NCBI RefSeq assembly: GCF_036812735.1
Contig: NZ_CP117523.1
Coordinates: 248,001-312,000, forward strand
From: Terrisporobacter glycolicus ATCC 14880 = DSM 1288
GTDB lineage: Bacteria; Bacillota; Clostridia; Peptostreptococcales; Peptostreptococcaceae
Reading direction: 5' to 3'
Length of the DNA stretch: 64,000 bases
Both the position numbers and the translations under genes were made by a program. The notes below the pieces were generated by a model. That model saw nothing but the letters and a program-made list of their open reading frames with translations, was not told the origin of the DNA and made no database searches. Shown here one piece after another: positions 11,001 through 20,475 of this stretch. The first letter of the stretch is position 1; each line of letters begins with the position of its first letter.

Positions 11001-11582
11001 ATTAATGCTCTAAAAGAAGATATGGAAGCATACTTGAATTTAGATGAAAAAGAAGTTATTTTAGGTGGAATGATTGTTAGTAAGAGGATACAAACAACTA
11101 AAAGAAATGACATTATGGCATTTTTAGAGCTGGAAGACTTATATGGAACTATTGAAGTAATTGTATTTCCTCAAGTTTTAAAACAATATAATACTATTTT
11201 AAATGAGGATAATATTATTTATATAAAAGGTAAGCTTAGTATAAAAGAGGAAGAAAATGCAAAACTTATAGCTAGAGAAATTAAAGATATAAGTGATCAT
11301 GATAATTTTAAAATTAACAATCAAAATAATGTATACACAAAAAACAAAAGACAACAAACTACAGGTATTTATATAAAAGTAGATAATATGAAAGACCAAC
11401 AACTTATTAACTCTATAGAAAAAATATTACTTCAACATAAGGGATATGAAGGCGTTTATATATGTACAGAAAATCCTCGAAGAATGTTTAAGTGGACTGA
11501 TATGGAAGTTAGTGTAAATCCAGACTTACAATCTAAATTACAAGAACTATTAGGGATGGAAAACGTTAAGGTTAAAAATTAG
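8052..11582 (+). CDS. dnaE: DNA polymerase III alpha subunit (DnaE type)
   Basis: Replicative polymerase of 1176 aa. Order of domains: an N-terminal PHP domain (HLHVHTEYSLLDG at residues 7-19, AITDHG near 40); the palm with VGPGRGSAAGS; the catalytic acidic motif PDIDIDF near residues 397-403; the fingers with HASTHAAGVVIS; helix-hairpin-helix segments; and an OB-fold near residues 1000-1075 (VILGGMIVSKRIQ). No exonuclease domain is inserted, so this is DnaE rather than PolC. AGGAGGTGA precedes the ATG. No clear terminator follows; pfkA has its own extended -10 element. Confidence 0.97.
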   Translation: MNKDFIHLHVHTEYSLLDGFSRLDKLIGRAKELNMKAIAITDHGCMFGAIDFYKKAKKAGIKPIIGCEVYTASRGLRDKDPNYDKRYGHLVLLAENMTGYKNLIKLVSTSYVEGFYYKPRVDIEELRKHSEGIIALSACLAGDVSNNILNRNYEEAKRFALLYREIFGENNFYLEIQDHHLPEQKEVNAGLVKLSKETGIPLVATNDLHYVNKEDSKTHDVLMCIQMGKTLNDPSRMKFGSNEFYLKSREEMEELFPYAIESLDNTVKIAERCNVEFDFNTYHLPKYDVPEGYTTESYLRELCFKGLEERYNNPTQEAIDRLNYEIDVISKMGYIEYFLITWDFINYAKENNIMVGPGRGSAAGSIVAYTLRITDIDPIKYSLLFERFLNPERVSMPDIDIDFCYERREEVIDYVKRKYGDDHVAQIITFGTMKAKAAIRDVGRVLDIPYNKVDKIAKEIPFDLGMTIDKALEVNPELRNLYEQDGETKEVIDISKQMEGMLRHASTHAAGVVISKNPVDEYVPLYKHQESVSTQFTMTTLEELGLLKMDFLGLRTLTVIRDALDLIEKKYKKRIDFSSMDYDDPKVYELLSSGNTLGVFQLESSGMRSFMKQLKPNNFEDIVAGISLYRPGPMDSIPTYIENKHNPDKITYIHESLIPIMEVSYGCLVYQEQVMQVVRDLAGYSYGRSDLVRRAMGKKKMDVMEEERQYFIHGKADESGNLEIQGCIRNGVPEDIANKIFDDMIDFAKYAFNKSHAAAYGVISYETAYLKAYYPVEFMAALITSVMGNTDKVVEYIRECNALEIEILKPDINKSFGKFSVEGHDIRFGLAAVKNVGINVINNIIKEREVNGDFKDFGDLVKRLDSKDLNKRVLESLIKCGAFDNISDNRASLMMGYEKLLESVSMDRKKNVKGQISLFDGLQMGEEIVEVEQEVSSIPKVNEFEERERLALEKEVLGMYVSGHPLGEYEKELKNNTSIDNGKINALKEDMEAYLNLDEKEVILGGMIVSKRIQTTKRNDIMAFLELEDLYGTIEVIVFPQVLKQYNTILNEDNIIYIKGKLSIKEEENAKLIAREIKDISDHDNFKINNQNNVYTKNKRQQTTGIYIKVDNMKDQQLINSIEKILLQHKGYEGVYICTENPRRMFKWTDMEVSVNPDLQSKLQELLGMENVKVKN

Positions 11583-11621
11583 TACAAATTGATGTTTTAT
11601 ATAAAAACAGATGGTAATTTG

Positions 11622-12699
<1,078 letters not shown>

Positions 12700-12722
12700 T
12701 ACGTTTAGGAGGATATAATATA

Positions 12723-14483
12723 ATGCTTAAAAGTGCTAAGAAAACAAAAATAGTTTGTACTTTAGGACCGGCTTCTCAAAGTGAAGAAACATTAACTAAA
12801 TTAATAGAAAATGGTCTTAATGTTTGTAGATTTAACTTCTCTCACGGTTCACATGAAGAACACAAGGAAAGAATGGATGCTGTAAAAAAAGTTAGAGAAA
12901 AACTTAAACAACCTGTTGCAATATTACTAGATACTAAAGGTCCAGAAATAAGAACTGGAAACTTTGCAGAACCAGAAGTTTTCCTTGAAGAAGGAAGCAA
13001 ATTTACAATAACTATGGCAGATGTTGTGGGGACAAAAGAAATCTGTACAGTTAGTTACAAAGGATTGGCTAATGACGTTGTAAAAGGCGACTTAATATTA
13101 ATAGATGATGGGCTTGTTGGATTAAGAGTTGAAGAAGTTGTTGATGAAGAAATTCACTGTATAGTTGAAAACTCAGGTATTGTTAAAAATCACAAGGGCG
13201 TAAACGTTCCCGGTGTAAAAATAAATTTACCAGCATTAACTCCTAAAGACATATCAGATATAGAATTTGGTATAACTCAAGGAATAGATTTTATAGCAGC
13301 TTCATTTGTTAGAAAGGCATCAGATGTTCTTGCTATAAGAGAAGTTCTAGAAAATAATGATGCTACTTATATACAAATAATATCTAAAATAGAAAATCAA
13401 GAAGGTGTAGATAATTTAGATGAAATACTACAAGTTTCTGATGGTTTAATGGTTGCTAGAGGTGACTTGGGAGTTGAGATACCAACTGAAGAGATGCCTA
13501 TAGTACAAAAAGAAATGATTAAAAAATGTAACGAGTTAGGTAAACCAGTTATAACAGCTACTCAAATGCTTGATTCTATGATAAGAAACCCAAGACCTAC
13601 AAGAGCTGAAGTAACTGATGTTGCCAATGCTATATATGATGGAACAGATGCAATAATGTTATCTGGAGAAACTGCTGCAGGTAAGTATCCAGTAGAAGCT
13701 GTTAAAACAATGGCTATAATAGCTAAAAGAATAGAAGAAACTCTAGATTATGATAATATTTTAAGAAGTAAAGGATTAAACAATACTAATGTCACAGATG
13801 CAATAAGTTATGCAACTTGTACAACAGCTAAAAGTTTAACTGCTTCAGGAATAGTTACATCAACATCTTCAGGACATACAGCTAGAATGGTTTCTAAATT
13901 TAGACCGAATACTCCAATTATAGCAGCTACTCCTAACGAGAGAACTAGTAGACAGTTATCACTAAGTTGGGGTGTTTATACAGTAAATTGTCAGCAAGCA
14001 GGAAATACTGATGATCTTATAGATAACTCAATAGAAGCAAGTAAAAACGAAGGATTTATCCACGATGGAGAGTTAGTTGTTATAACTGCGGGAGTTCCAA
14101 CTGGAGTAAGTGGAACAACTAATTTAATAAAGGTACATGTTGTAAGTGAAGAAATATGCCAAGGTATAGGTATAGGAAGAACTACAATTGAAGGTAATGT
14201 ACGCATAGTAAAAAGTGGAGAATCTTGTGATAATTTCAACGAAGGAGATATATTAGTTACAAGCATGACTGATAAAGAAATGAATCCATATATAGAAAAG
14301 GCGGCTGCAATTGTGACAGAAGATGGTGGAATGACTTCTCATGCTGCAATAGTTGGAATAAACTTAGGAAAACCAGTAATTGTATCTGCTACAAATATAT
14401 TATCAAGTGTTGAAGATGGAGAAATAATAACAGTTGATACTACAAGAGGTGCTGTATACAGAGGATCAAGTAGAGTTTTATAA
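12723..14483 (+). CDS. pyk: Pyruvate kinase with C-terminal PEP-utiliser-like domain
   Basis: 586 aa. The catalytic barrel opens with KTKIVCTLGPAS and contains LDTKGPEIRTG, ISKIENQEGVDN, VARGDLGVEIP and MLDSMIRNPRPTRAEVTDVANA, all canonical. After the normal pyruvate kinase C-terminal domain (to about residue 470) there is an extra roughly 100-residue module with GGMTSHAAIVG, the swivelling histidine motif of PEP synthase and enzyme I. Bacillus and many clostridial enzymes carry the same tail; its role there is regulatory or structural. AGGAGG precedes the ATG, in an operon with pfkA. Confidence 0.97.
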   Translation: MLKSAKKTKIVCTLGPASQSEETLTKLIENGLNVCRFNFSHGSHEEHKERMDAVKKVREKLKQPVAILLDTKGPEIRTGNFAEPEVFLEEGSKFTITMADVVGTKEICTVSYKGLANDVVKGDLILIDDGLVGLRVEEVVDEEIHCIVENSGIVKNHKGVNVPGVKINLPALTPKDISDIEFGITQGIDFIAASFVRKASDVLAIREVLENNDATYIQIISKIENQEGVDNLDEILQVSDGLMVARGDLGVEIPTEEMPIVQKEMIKKCNELGKPVITATQMLDSMIRNPRPTRAEVTDVANAIYDGTDAIMLSGETAAGKYPVEAVKTMAIIAKRIEETLDYDNILRSKGLNNTNVTDAISYATCTTAKSLTASGIVTSTSSGHTARMVSKFRPNTPIIAATPNERTSRQLSLSWGVYTVNCQQAGNTDDLIDNSIEASKNEGFIHDGELVVITAGVPTGVSGTTNLIKVHVVSEEICQGIGIGRTTIEGNVRIVKSGESCDNFNEGDILVTSMTDKEMNPYIEKAAAIVTEDGGMTSHAAIVGINLGKPVIVSATNILSSVEDGEIITVDTTRGAVYRGSSRVL

Positions 14484-14618
14484 GAATAAAATAAGAAAAT
14501 GATTAATATATTTTAATATAGTACATTAATATTTTATTAAAACATAATTTATATGACTAAAAATAAATTAGAATACAATTATTGCATGTTTTAGTAAATG
14601 ATGGTACTATTATATAAA

Positions 14619-14660
14619 ATGACCACTCAGATAATACCAAAGTCTTAGTGGTTATTTTTA
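14619..14660 (+). terminator. Possible weak terminator after pyk
   Basis: ACCACT (14622-14627) can pair with AGTGGT (14647-14652), followed by TATTTTTA, but the loop is 19 bases. The rest of the 301-bp gap before the transporter is AT-rich with no gene seen. A TTGACA lies near 14700 but lacks a convincing -10 at normal spacing. Confidence 0.4.
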
Positions 14661-14784
14661 TAAATTGAATAATCAGAATATTTACAAAAATGTGAATATA
14701 TTGACAAAATAAGGGTTTTAGTCTGGTTATTTCTTTTGGGTTTAATTTTCCGTCATACTAAAAATAAAAAGGAGGGAGTATTAA

Positions 14785-16350
14785 ATGGCAGAAAACAGAG
14801 AACAGTGGGGTTCTAAGATAGGTCTTATCTTAGCAATGGCAGGAAATGCTGTTGGATTAGGGAATTTCTGGAGATTCCCGTATATAGCTGCTACAAATGG
14901 TGGTGGCGCATTTATGATACCATATTTCTTTGCTCTAATAGTTATAGGTATACCTGTAATGTTAATTGAGTGGAGTATAGGACGTTATGGTGGAGCACAT
15001 GGACATGGAACGGTAGGTCCAATGATTTATTTACAAGCTAAAAAAGCTGTAAAGCCAAAAACTGCAATTATACTTGGAGCTCTTGCGGGAGCTATAGCAT
15101 TTGGAGTTACATTACTAGTTAACTCTTATTATACTCATATCATAGGTTGGTCATTGGGATATGCAGTGCAATCATTAACAGGTGGTTATGTAGGTGTAGA
15201 TGGTCCTACATTCTTCACAAATTATGTATCTGATCCTAAAATGTTAATATTCTGGATAGTTTCACTAGCTTTACTTGGATGGGCTGTAATGAAAGGTGTA
15301 TCTGAAGGTATAGAAGCTTGGGCTAAAGTAATGATGCCAACAATATATGTATTTGGTATTATACTTGTTATAAGAGCTTTAACATTAGGTGCTCCAGTTA
15401 ATCCTGATTGGTCAGCAATGCATGGATTAAACTTTGTATGGAATCCAGATTTAAGTAAATTAAATTCTGCTTCAGTAGTAACTGCAACAGGACAAATATT
15501 CTTCACATTATCTTTAGGTATGGGTATTATTTGTAACTATGCATCTTACTTACAAGCAGATGAAGATATAGTAACTGCTTCTGTTGCTACAGTATCATTA
15601 AATGAATTTGCGGAAGTTATACTTGCTGGTACTTCTGTTATACCTATTTCATATGCATTCCTTGGACCAGAAGGTATAAAAGGCAGTATAGGTCTTGCAT
15701 TTATGGCATTGCCAAATGTATTTGCTGATATGACTGGTGGTAGAATATTCGGAGCTGTTTGGTTCTTCTTATTATTCTTCGCTGGATTTACTTCAGCTAT
15801 AGCAATGTACAATTATTTAGTTGCATTGCTAGAAGAAGATATGGGAATACAAAGAAAAAAAGGTGCTATTATTATATTCATAGCATACTTAATAGTTGGT
15901 GCACCAATAGCATTAGAATCAATCGTTACAGGAACTGCTAACTTATTCTACTTCACAGAAGTTGATAACTGGATAGGTAACTACTTGTTAATCGTTCTTG
16001 GATTAATAGAAGTTATAGTTGTAGCTTGGTTAGTTAAGGACCCAGCACTAGATGAAATGAATAAAGGTGGTTTATGGAAGGTACCAAAATGGTTCTTTAG
16101 ATTATTCCACCAATTCTTAACACCAGTTTCTATAATAGTTTTCCTAGCAATATTTACTAAAGACTATGCATTAGCTGGTAACTTTAAAGCTATACCATCT
16201 TATATGGCAGGAAATGAACAATTTGTTGTTTGGGTAAATCTTGCTAGAGCAGTAGTTGTATGTATATTAATAGTTGGATTTATACAAACATATAAATCTA
16301 TCAAATCTAAATATACTTCTGAAATAAATAATAATAAAGTAGAAGCTTAA
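14785..16350 (+). CDS. Sodium-dependent amino acid transporter, NSS/SNF family (MetP-like)
   Basis: 521-aa polytopic membrane protein with about 11-12 hydrophobic segments. It opens REQWGSKIGLILAMAGNAVG then LGNFWRFPY, the TM1 signature of neurotransmitter:sodium symporters that binds Na+ and substrate. The short gene directly after it encodes a MetS-like subunit, which suggests a methionine/alanine-type importer as described for MetPS of Corynebacterium glutamicum. The exact substrate is not proven. A GGAGGGAG ribosome binding site precedes the ATG, in its own transcription unit closed by the terminator at 16529. Confidence 0.93.
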   Translation: MAENREQWGSKIGLILAMAGNAVGLGNFWRFPYIAATNGGGAFMIPYFFALIVIGIPVMLIEWSIGRYGGAHGHGTVGPMIYLQAKKAVKPKTAIILGALAGAIAFGVTLLVNSYYTHIIGWSLGYAVQSLTGGYVGVDGPTFFTNYVSDPKMLIFWIVSLALLGWAVMKGVSEGIEAWAKVMMPTIYVFGIILVIRALTLGAPVNPDWSAMHGLNFVWNPDLSKLNSASVVTATGQIFFTLSLGMGIICNYASYLQADEDIVTASVATVSLNEFAEVILAGTSVIPISYAFLGPEGIKGSIGLAFMALPNVFADMTGGRIFGAVWFFLLFFAGFTSAIAMYNYLVALLEEDMGIQRKKGAIIIFIAYLIVGAPIALESIVTGTANLFYFTEVDNWIGNYLLIVLGLIEVIVVAWLVKDPALDEMNKGGLWKVPKWFFRLFHQFLTPVSIIVFLAIFTKDYALAGNFKAIPSYMAGNEQFVVWVNLARAVVVCILIVGFIQTYKSIKSKYTSEINNNKVEA

Positions 16351-16395
16351 TAAAATTTTAATCTCATAGATTAAATTTAAAGGATGGTGAATATA

Positions 16396-16494
16396 ATGAC
16401 AGGATTTGCTTGGGCTTTTATGTCAATAGTGTGGGTTATTATATTAGGTTGTGCTGGAATAGCATTAAGTAAGATAGTAAACCATGGTAAATAG
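16396..16494 (+). CDS. MetS-like small subunit of the NSS transporter (32 aa)
   Basis: A 32-residue single-helix protein: MTGFAWAFMSIVWVIILGCA followed by GIALSKIVNHGK. AAAGGATGGTGA lies 6-15 bases upstream and the start is 45 bp after the transporter stop. NSS transporters with 11 helices often have such a partner (MetS family, 30-60 aa, one transmembrane helix), needed for activity in C. glutamicum. It is shorter than usual gene-calling limits. Size, helix, charged tail and position all fit; the identity rests on family knowledge. Confidence 0.85.
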   Translation: MTGFAWAFMSIVWVIILGCAGIALSKIVNHGK

Positions 16495-16526
16495 AAATTT
16501 GATAACGAAAGGTAACTAAAATAAAA

Positions 16527-16558
16527 AAGAGCCCTACAGTTTTGTAGGGTTCTTTATA
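16527..16558 (+). terminator. Intrinsic terminator of the NSS transporter operon
   Basis: GAGCCCTACA (16529-16538) pairs with TGTAGGGTTC (16543-16552) around a short loop, preceded by an A-run and followed by TTTATA. Confidence 0.85.
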
Positions 16559-16658
16559 TAAATAATGAGTATATATATAAAAGAACTTATAAATTTTATT
16601 ATTAAAATGTAGCAGTTGAATTGTCTATATAGTATCATAATTATAAGGGGGTGGAGGT

Positions 16659-17351
16659 ATGAGTACAGGATTAGTAGTTATGACAATTAACCAATTAATC
16701 GCTGAAACCAAGAAGTTCAAAGGAATAAAAGAAAGAAAAATACAAAAATATTTGTCTGATTTAGAAAAGTTAAAATCTGAATATGAACAGGTAGAAGTAC
16801 CAGAATATTTTAGTAAACAATATAATCAACTTAATGGAAAAGGCAAGGAATTAATTAAAGATATGAGAATGGGTAGAGATACTCAAGGTGTTGAAAATGA
16901 TTTGCCTGTATATATAAGATATTTGAAAGCATCTTTAAGAGACTTTAAAGGTGAAACAAATGTATTAAAAAATTATTTATTAGCATTTTATTTAACAGCA
17001 GCATTATTTTTAGCTTTAACGCCTCAATTTTATGGATATATGTTGCCACTATTATTTTTAGTACCAATTATACTTGGAGTTAAAGGTAGTAAGCAAAGAT
17101 CAATAAATGGATTTTATATGAGCATGAGTATAGTTCCAATGGGAATTATGACAGGTATTACATGGGTTCGATATGGATACCAAGCAATGCAAAACTTTAA
17201 TAAATATGTACAAGTGATTGTAGAATCAGGATTATCACAAGGTTTAGCAGAAAAATTAATCTACATAGGTTCTATAGGAGGAGTAATTTTACTTCTATTA
17301 GCATGTACACAATTTTATTTAGGATTAAAAAATAGAGATTTATTTATATAA
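16659..17351 (+). CDS. Membrane protein of unknown function (230 aa)
   Basis: Not recognised. The first about 100 residues are hydrophilic, rich in Lys/Glu and probably helical (ETKKFKGIKERKIQKYLSDL onward). Four hydrophobic segments follow: about 106-122 (YLLAFYLTAALFLAL), 127-141, 150-170 and 203-222. This suggests a cytoplasmic N-terminal coiled region and a four-helix membrane anchor. GGGGGTGGAGGT precedes the ATG. It stands alone between two terminators, so the context gives no functional hint. Confidence 0.75.
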   Translation: MSTGLVVMTINQLIAETKKFKGIKERKIQKYLSDLEKLKSEYEQVEVPEYFSKQYNQLNGKGKELIKDMRMGRDTQGVENDLPVYIRYLKASLRDFKGETNVLKNYLLAFYLTAALFLALTPQFYGYMLPLLFLVPIILGVKGSKQRSINGFYMSMSIVPMGIMTGITWVRYGYQAMQNFNKYVQVIVESGLSQGLAEKLIYIGSIGGVILLLLACTQFYLGLKNRDLFI

Positions 17352-17377
17352 GGACTTTAATAGTCCTTATTTTTTTG
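17348..17377 (+). terminator. Intrinsic terminator
   Basis: AAGGACT (17350-17356) pairs with AGTCCTT (17362-17368) around TTAAT, followed by a T-run. It ends the membrane protein gene. Confidence 0.85.
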
Positions 17378-17425
17378 ATAAAATAAATGTTTGAAGTCTA
17401 AATTTAATTGTTCGGAGGAAAGCCT

Positions 17426-18787
17426 ATGTTGTCAAAAGATAAAGTGTACGTTGTAGAGATAGTTGATATAGGTCAAGGTGGAGTTGGAATTGGTAAATTC
17501 GAAGGATTTACAGTTTTTGTAGATGGCGGATTAGTAAAAGATAAGATTAAGGTTAAGATAACTAAATCAAAAAAGAACTATGCCGTTGGAGAAATAGTTG
17601 AAATACTGGGACCATCACCATATAGAGTTGAAAGAAAATGTAGCAAAGAGCTTAGAGAATGTGGTGGATGTCAAATCCAAGAATTAGATTACAAAGAACA
17701 ACTTAATGTAAAAACTAATGAAGTTAAACAAGTTATAAGCAGAATTGGAAAACTTGATGATGTGGTAATTCATAATGCTTTAGGAATGGAAGAACCTTTT
17801 AGATATAGAAATAAGGCTCAATTTCCTATTCAAAAAGTAAATGGGGTGCCAATAATTGGTTTTTATAAAAAGAAGAGCCATGATATTATACCTACAGACC
17901 AATGTATTATACAGCACGATGTAAATGATAAAATAATTAAAATAATTAAAACTTATATAAGAGCTTACAAAGTTAGTATATATGATGAAAAAACTCATAC
18001 AGGAGTATTAAGGCACTTAGTAACAAAGGTAGGTTTTACTACTAAAGAAGTTATGGTAGTATTGGTTGCCAACGGAAGGAAATTACCATACTTAAATGAA
18101 TTAGCATCTGTTTTAAAAGAAAATATACCCGGATTTAAAACTTTAGTAGTTAACGTAAATCGAGAAAAAACTAATGTAATATTAGGCAATGAAAATAGAG
18201 TAATTTATGGAGATGGTAAAATTAATGATAATATAGGAGATTTAGTATTTGAAATATCACCATTATCATTCTTCCAAGTTAATCCAGTACAAACAGAAGT
18301 ATTATATAATAAAGCATTAGAATATGCTAATTTAGGAGAAAATGATACAGTATTTGATATATACTGTGGAATCGGAACTATTTCATTATTCTTAGCACAA
18401 AAAGCTAAAAAAGTATATGGAATAGAAGTTGTAGAAGAAGCAATAAAAGATGCAAAGATAAATGCAGAGATAAATAATTTAGATAATGTGGAATTCTATG
18501 TGGGAAAAGCTGAAGAGGTTGTCCCGAAAATGTATAAACAAGGAAAACGTGCTAATGTAGTTGTTGTTGACCCACCTAGAAAGGGTTGTGATGAAAAGGT
18601 GCTAGATACAATTGTATCTATGGAACCAGACAGAGTAGTTTATGTTTCGTGTAACCCATCAACTTTAGCCAGAGATTTAAATTATTTAGACGAAAGAGGA
18701 TATAAATGTTTAGAGGTACAACCGGTAGATATGTTCCCTCATAGTGTTCATATTGAGAATGTAGCTCTTATAGTTAAGAAAAAATAA
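17426..18787 (+). CDS. rlmD: 23S rRNA (uracil-C5)-methyltransferase, RlmD/TrmA family
   Basis: 453 aa. Order: an N-terminal TRAM RNA-binding domain (about 1-60); the Fe-S cysteine cluster in ERKCSKELRECGGCQIQELD with a further cysteine near residue 160; the SAM-binding VFDIYCGIGTISLFLA; DPPRKGCD; and the catalytic VYVSCNPSTLARD. The family methylates U1939 or U747 of 23S rRNA (or U54 of tRNA). Firmicutes paralogues are often only called RlmD/RumA-like, so the exact site is uncertain. A TTG at 17408 opens the frame, but the GGAGG at 17414-17418 serves the ATG at 17426. Confidence 0.9.
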   Translation: MLSKDKVYVVEIVDIGQGGVGIGKFEGFTVFVDGGLVKDKIKVKITKSKKNYAVGEIVEILGPSPYRVERKCSKELRECGGCQIQELDYKEQLNVKTNEVKQVISRIGKLDDVVIHNALGMEEPFRYRNKAQFPIQKVNGVPIIGFYKKKSHDIIPTDQCIIQHDVNDKIIKIIKTYIRAYKVSIYDEKTHTGVLRHLVTKVGFTTKEVMVVLVANGRKLPYLNELASVLKENIPGFKTLVVNVNREKTNVILGNENRVIYGDGKINDNIGDLVFEISPLSFFQVNPVQTEVLYNKALEYANLGENDTVFDIYCGIGTISLFLAQKAKKVYGIEVVEEAIKDAKINAEINNLDNVEFYVGKAEEVVPKMYKQGKRANVVVVDPPRKGCDEKVLDTIVSMEPDRVVYVSCNPSTLARDLNYLDERGYKCLEVQPVDMFPHSVHIENVALIVKKK

Positions 18788-18823
18788 AAAGTAGAGAAAT
18801 TAATTTCTCTACTTTTTATTTTT
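18780..18823. terminator. Bidirectional terminator, 44-bp perfect palindrome, between convergent genes
   Basis: Centred at 18801/18802 (GAGAAATTAATTTCTC core), flanked by A-run and T-run so that it works in both directions. It separates rlmD from the minus-strand ornithine cyclodeaminase-family gene. Confidence 0.9.
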
Positions 18824-18836
18824 ATATAGTAATATA

Positions 18837-19805
18837 TTATAAATCTATATCTATAGAACCTCCATTTTCAAGGGCATGTTTATATATGGCTTCAGCAGCG
18901 CATAAATCAAATAAACCAATTCCAACAGATTTGAAAACAGTAGTAGAATTTAATAAATCATCATTTAATTCATTAAGTTGAAGAACCTTACCTAAAGTTT
19001 GAACATCTTCTTTTTTTATTAAATTTTCTTTAACAGGGATTCCTAGGTCACCACTTTCTTCTATGGCGAATAAAGTATCTGTATAAATATGATCAGCTGC
19101 TTTAATTGCAGCGTTAGAAAATTCTCTAGTATGTGGTTGATAGGAACCTATCCCAATTATGTGTTTTCCTTTGTATAAATCAATTTCATCAGGGATAACA
19201 GGATTTGCTGATGTAGTAGCACATATTATTATGTCGCTTTTCTCTACAGCATCTTTACTAGAATTACTTCTGTGGAAGCTTACATTAGGAAGTAATAGCT
19301 TCAACTTTTCTATGAAAGAATTTACTTTTGACTCTGTTCTACTATATATGTACACGTCTTTTATTGGTCTAACAGCGCATGTAGCTAACACTTGAAATAC
19401 TGATTGAACTCCAGATCCGATTATGGCTATAGATGAAGCATCTCTTTTTGCTAAATATTTTGCAGATACACCACCGACACACCCTGTTCTTAATGCAGTT
19501 AAGTATGTCCCATTTAATAAAGCTAAAGGTTTACCAGTATTAATGTCATTTAATAAAGTAACACCTTGTGTTACAGCTTCTCCTATTTCGCTATTTTTAG
19601 GATATACAGTTATTAACTTTGTAGAAAAATAGTCTTCTTTAAAACAAGGCATTAATAAAAAAGGACTTTCGTCTTCACCTAAGTGGATACGATCTGGTTG
19701 GCTAAAGTTGCCAGACTCTTGTATTAATAATGCTTTTTCTATAGAACCTAAGACATCTTCAATTGTTATATTTTGCTCCATGTATTTTTCATTGATGATT
19801 AACAT
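18837..19805 (-). CDS. Ornithine cyclodeaminase / mu-crystallin family dehydrogenase
   Basis: 322-aa NAD(P)-binding enzyme. The Rossmann motif IAIIGSGVQSVFQVLA is near residue 127, preceded by LTALRTGCVGGVSAKYLAKR, the hallmark of the OCD/mu-crystallin family. It is followed by VYIYSRTESK and, near the end, GIGLFDLCAAEAIYKHA. Members act as ornithine cyclodeaminase, alanine dehydrogenase, ketimine reductase or opine-type synthases; the substrate cannot be assigned. The start follows AAGGGGGAG. It is monocistronic. Confidence 0.85.
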   Translation of the reverse strand: MLIINEKYMEQNITIEDVLGSIEKALLIQESGNFSQPDRIHLGEDESPFLLMPCFKEDYFSTKLITVYPKNSEIGEAVTQGVTLLNDINTGKPLALLNGTYLTALRTGCVGGVSAKYLAKRDASSIAIIGSGVQSVFQVLATCAVRPIKDVYIYSRTESKVNSFIEKLKLLLPNVSFHRSNSSKDAVEKSDIIICATTSANPVIPDEIDLYKGKHIIGIGSYQPHTREFSNAAIKAADHIYTDTLFAIEESGDLGIPVKENLIKKEDVQTLGKVLQLNELNDDLLNSTTVFKSVGIGLFDLCAAEAIYKHALENGGSIDIDL

Positions 19806-20062
19806 ATGTTTTTTACTCCCCCTTAATTTGTATTCTTATTTAATTATAAATGTAAAAAAATCTAAAGTAAATTGATATTTATATTAAAAAGGCCATAAAA
19901 ATGTATTAGAGCAGAGTTATATGATTAATATATTGTATACTAATAATAATATTTAATATAAATATGATATACAATATTGTTAATTGAGTAAAAATATACT
20001 ACAATATATAGTAAATAGTATGTATTATAGTTAAAGGATTAAAAAATGGGAGGCTAATAAGC

Positions 20063-20257
20063 ATGGTGGAGATAAAAAAAGATAGTAGTGAGGTTCAAGT
20101 TTGTAACAAGTGTGGAGAAATTAACTATGATGGTGTTAATTTTTGCCAAGATTGTGGTGATATGTTAAAGGATTTTACCCACTTGTTTTGTGAAGTTTGT
20201 GGGGCAAAAAATTCAATAGAAAATAAAACTTGTACTGAATGTAAAAACATACTTTAA
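20063..20257 (+). CDS. Small double zinc-ribbon protein (64 aa)
   Basis: Four CxxC knuckles (CNKC, CQDC, CEVC, CTEC) spaced about 15-17 residues apart form two zinc ribbons in a 64-residue protein with no other domain. GGGAGG (20048-20053) precedes the ATG. It is followed by its own terminator and then by the flavodiiron gene. The function is unknown; such proteins often mediate protein or nucleic acid contacts. The 257-bp gap upstream holds only AT-rich sequence with an imperfect inverted repeat around 19932-19979. Confidence 0.8.
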   Translation: MVEIKKDSSEVQVCNKCGEINYDGVNFCQDCGDMLKDFTHLFCEVCGAKNSIENKTCTECKNIL

Positions 20258-20296
20258 TTTATAACAATATATAATTAATCATAGATAATTTAGAAA

Positions 20297-20329
20297 TAAG
20301 CTCCTTTTATAAAAGGAGTTTATTTTTTA
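20297..20329 (+). terminator. Intrinsic terminator after the zinc-ribbon gene
   Basis: TAAGCTCCTTTTA pairs with TAAAAGGAGTTTA (one G-U pair), followed by TTTTTT. Confidence 0.85.
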
Positions 20330-20475
20330 TATTGAATTTAGTATATAATATAATTAATAAGTTTACAAACTACAATAAGAGGGTAAACATATAGAAAATA
20401 CATATGATAAAAAAATAACAATAATGAAATATAGACTGAAGATTTAAATATTATATATAAAAAGGGAGGCCAATT

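Noticed and set aside
14661-14784. Riboswitch (SAM or similar) before the MetP-like transporter
   Set aside because: No conserved aptamer sequence or stem arrangement could be found by eye.
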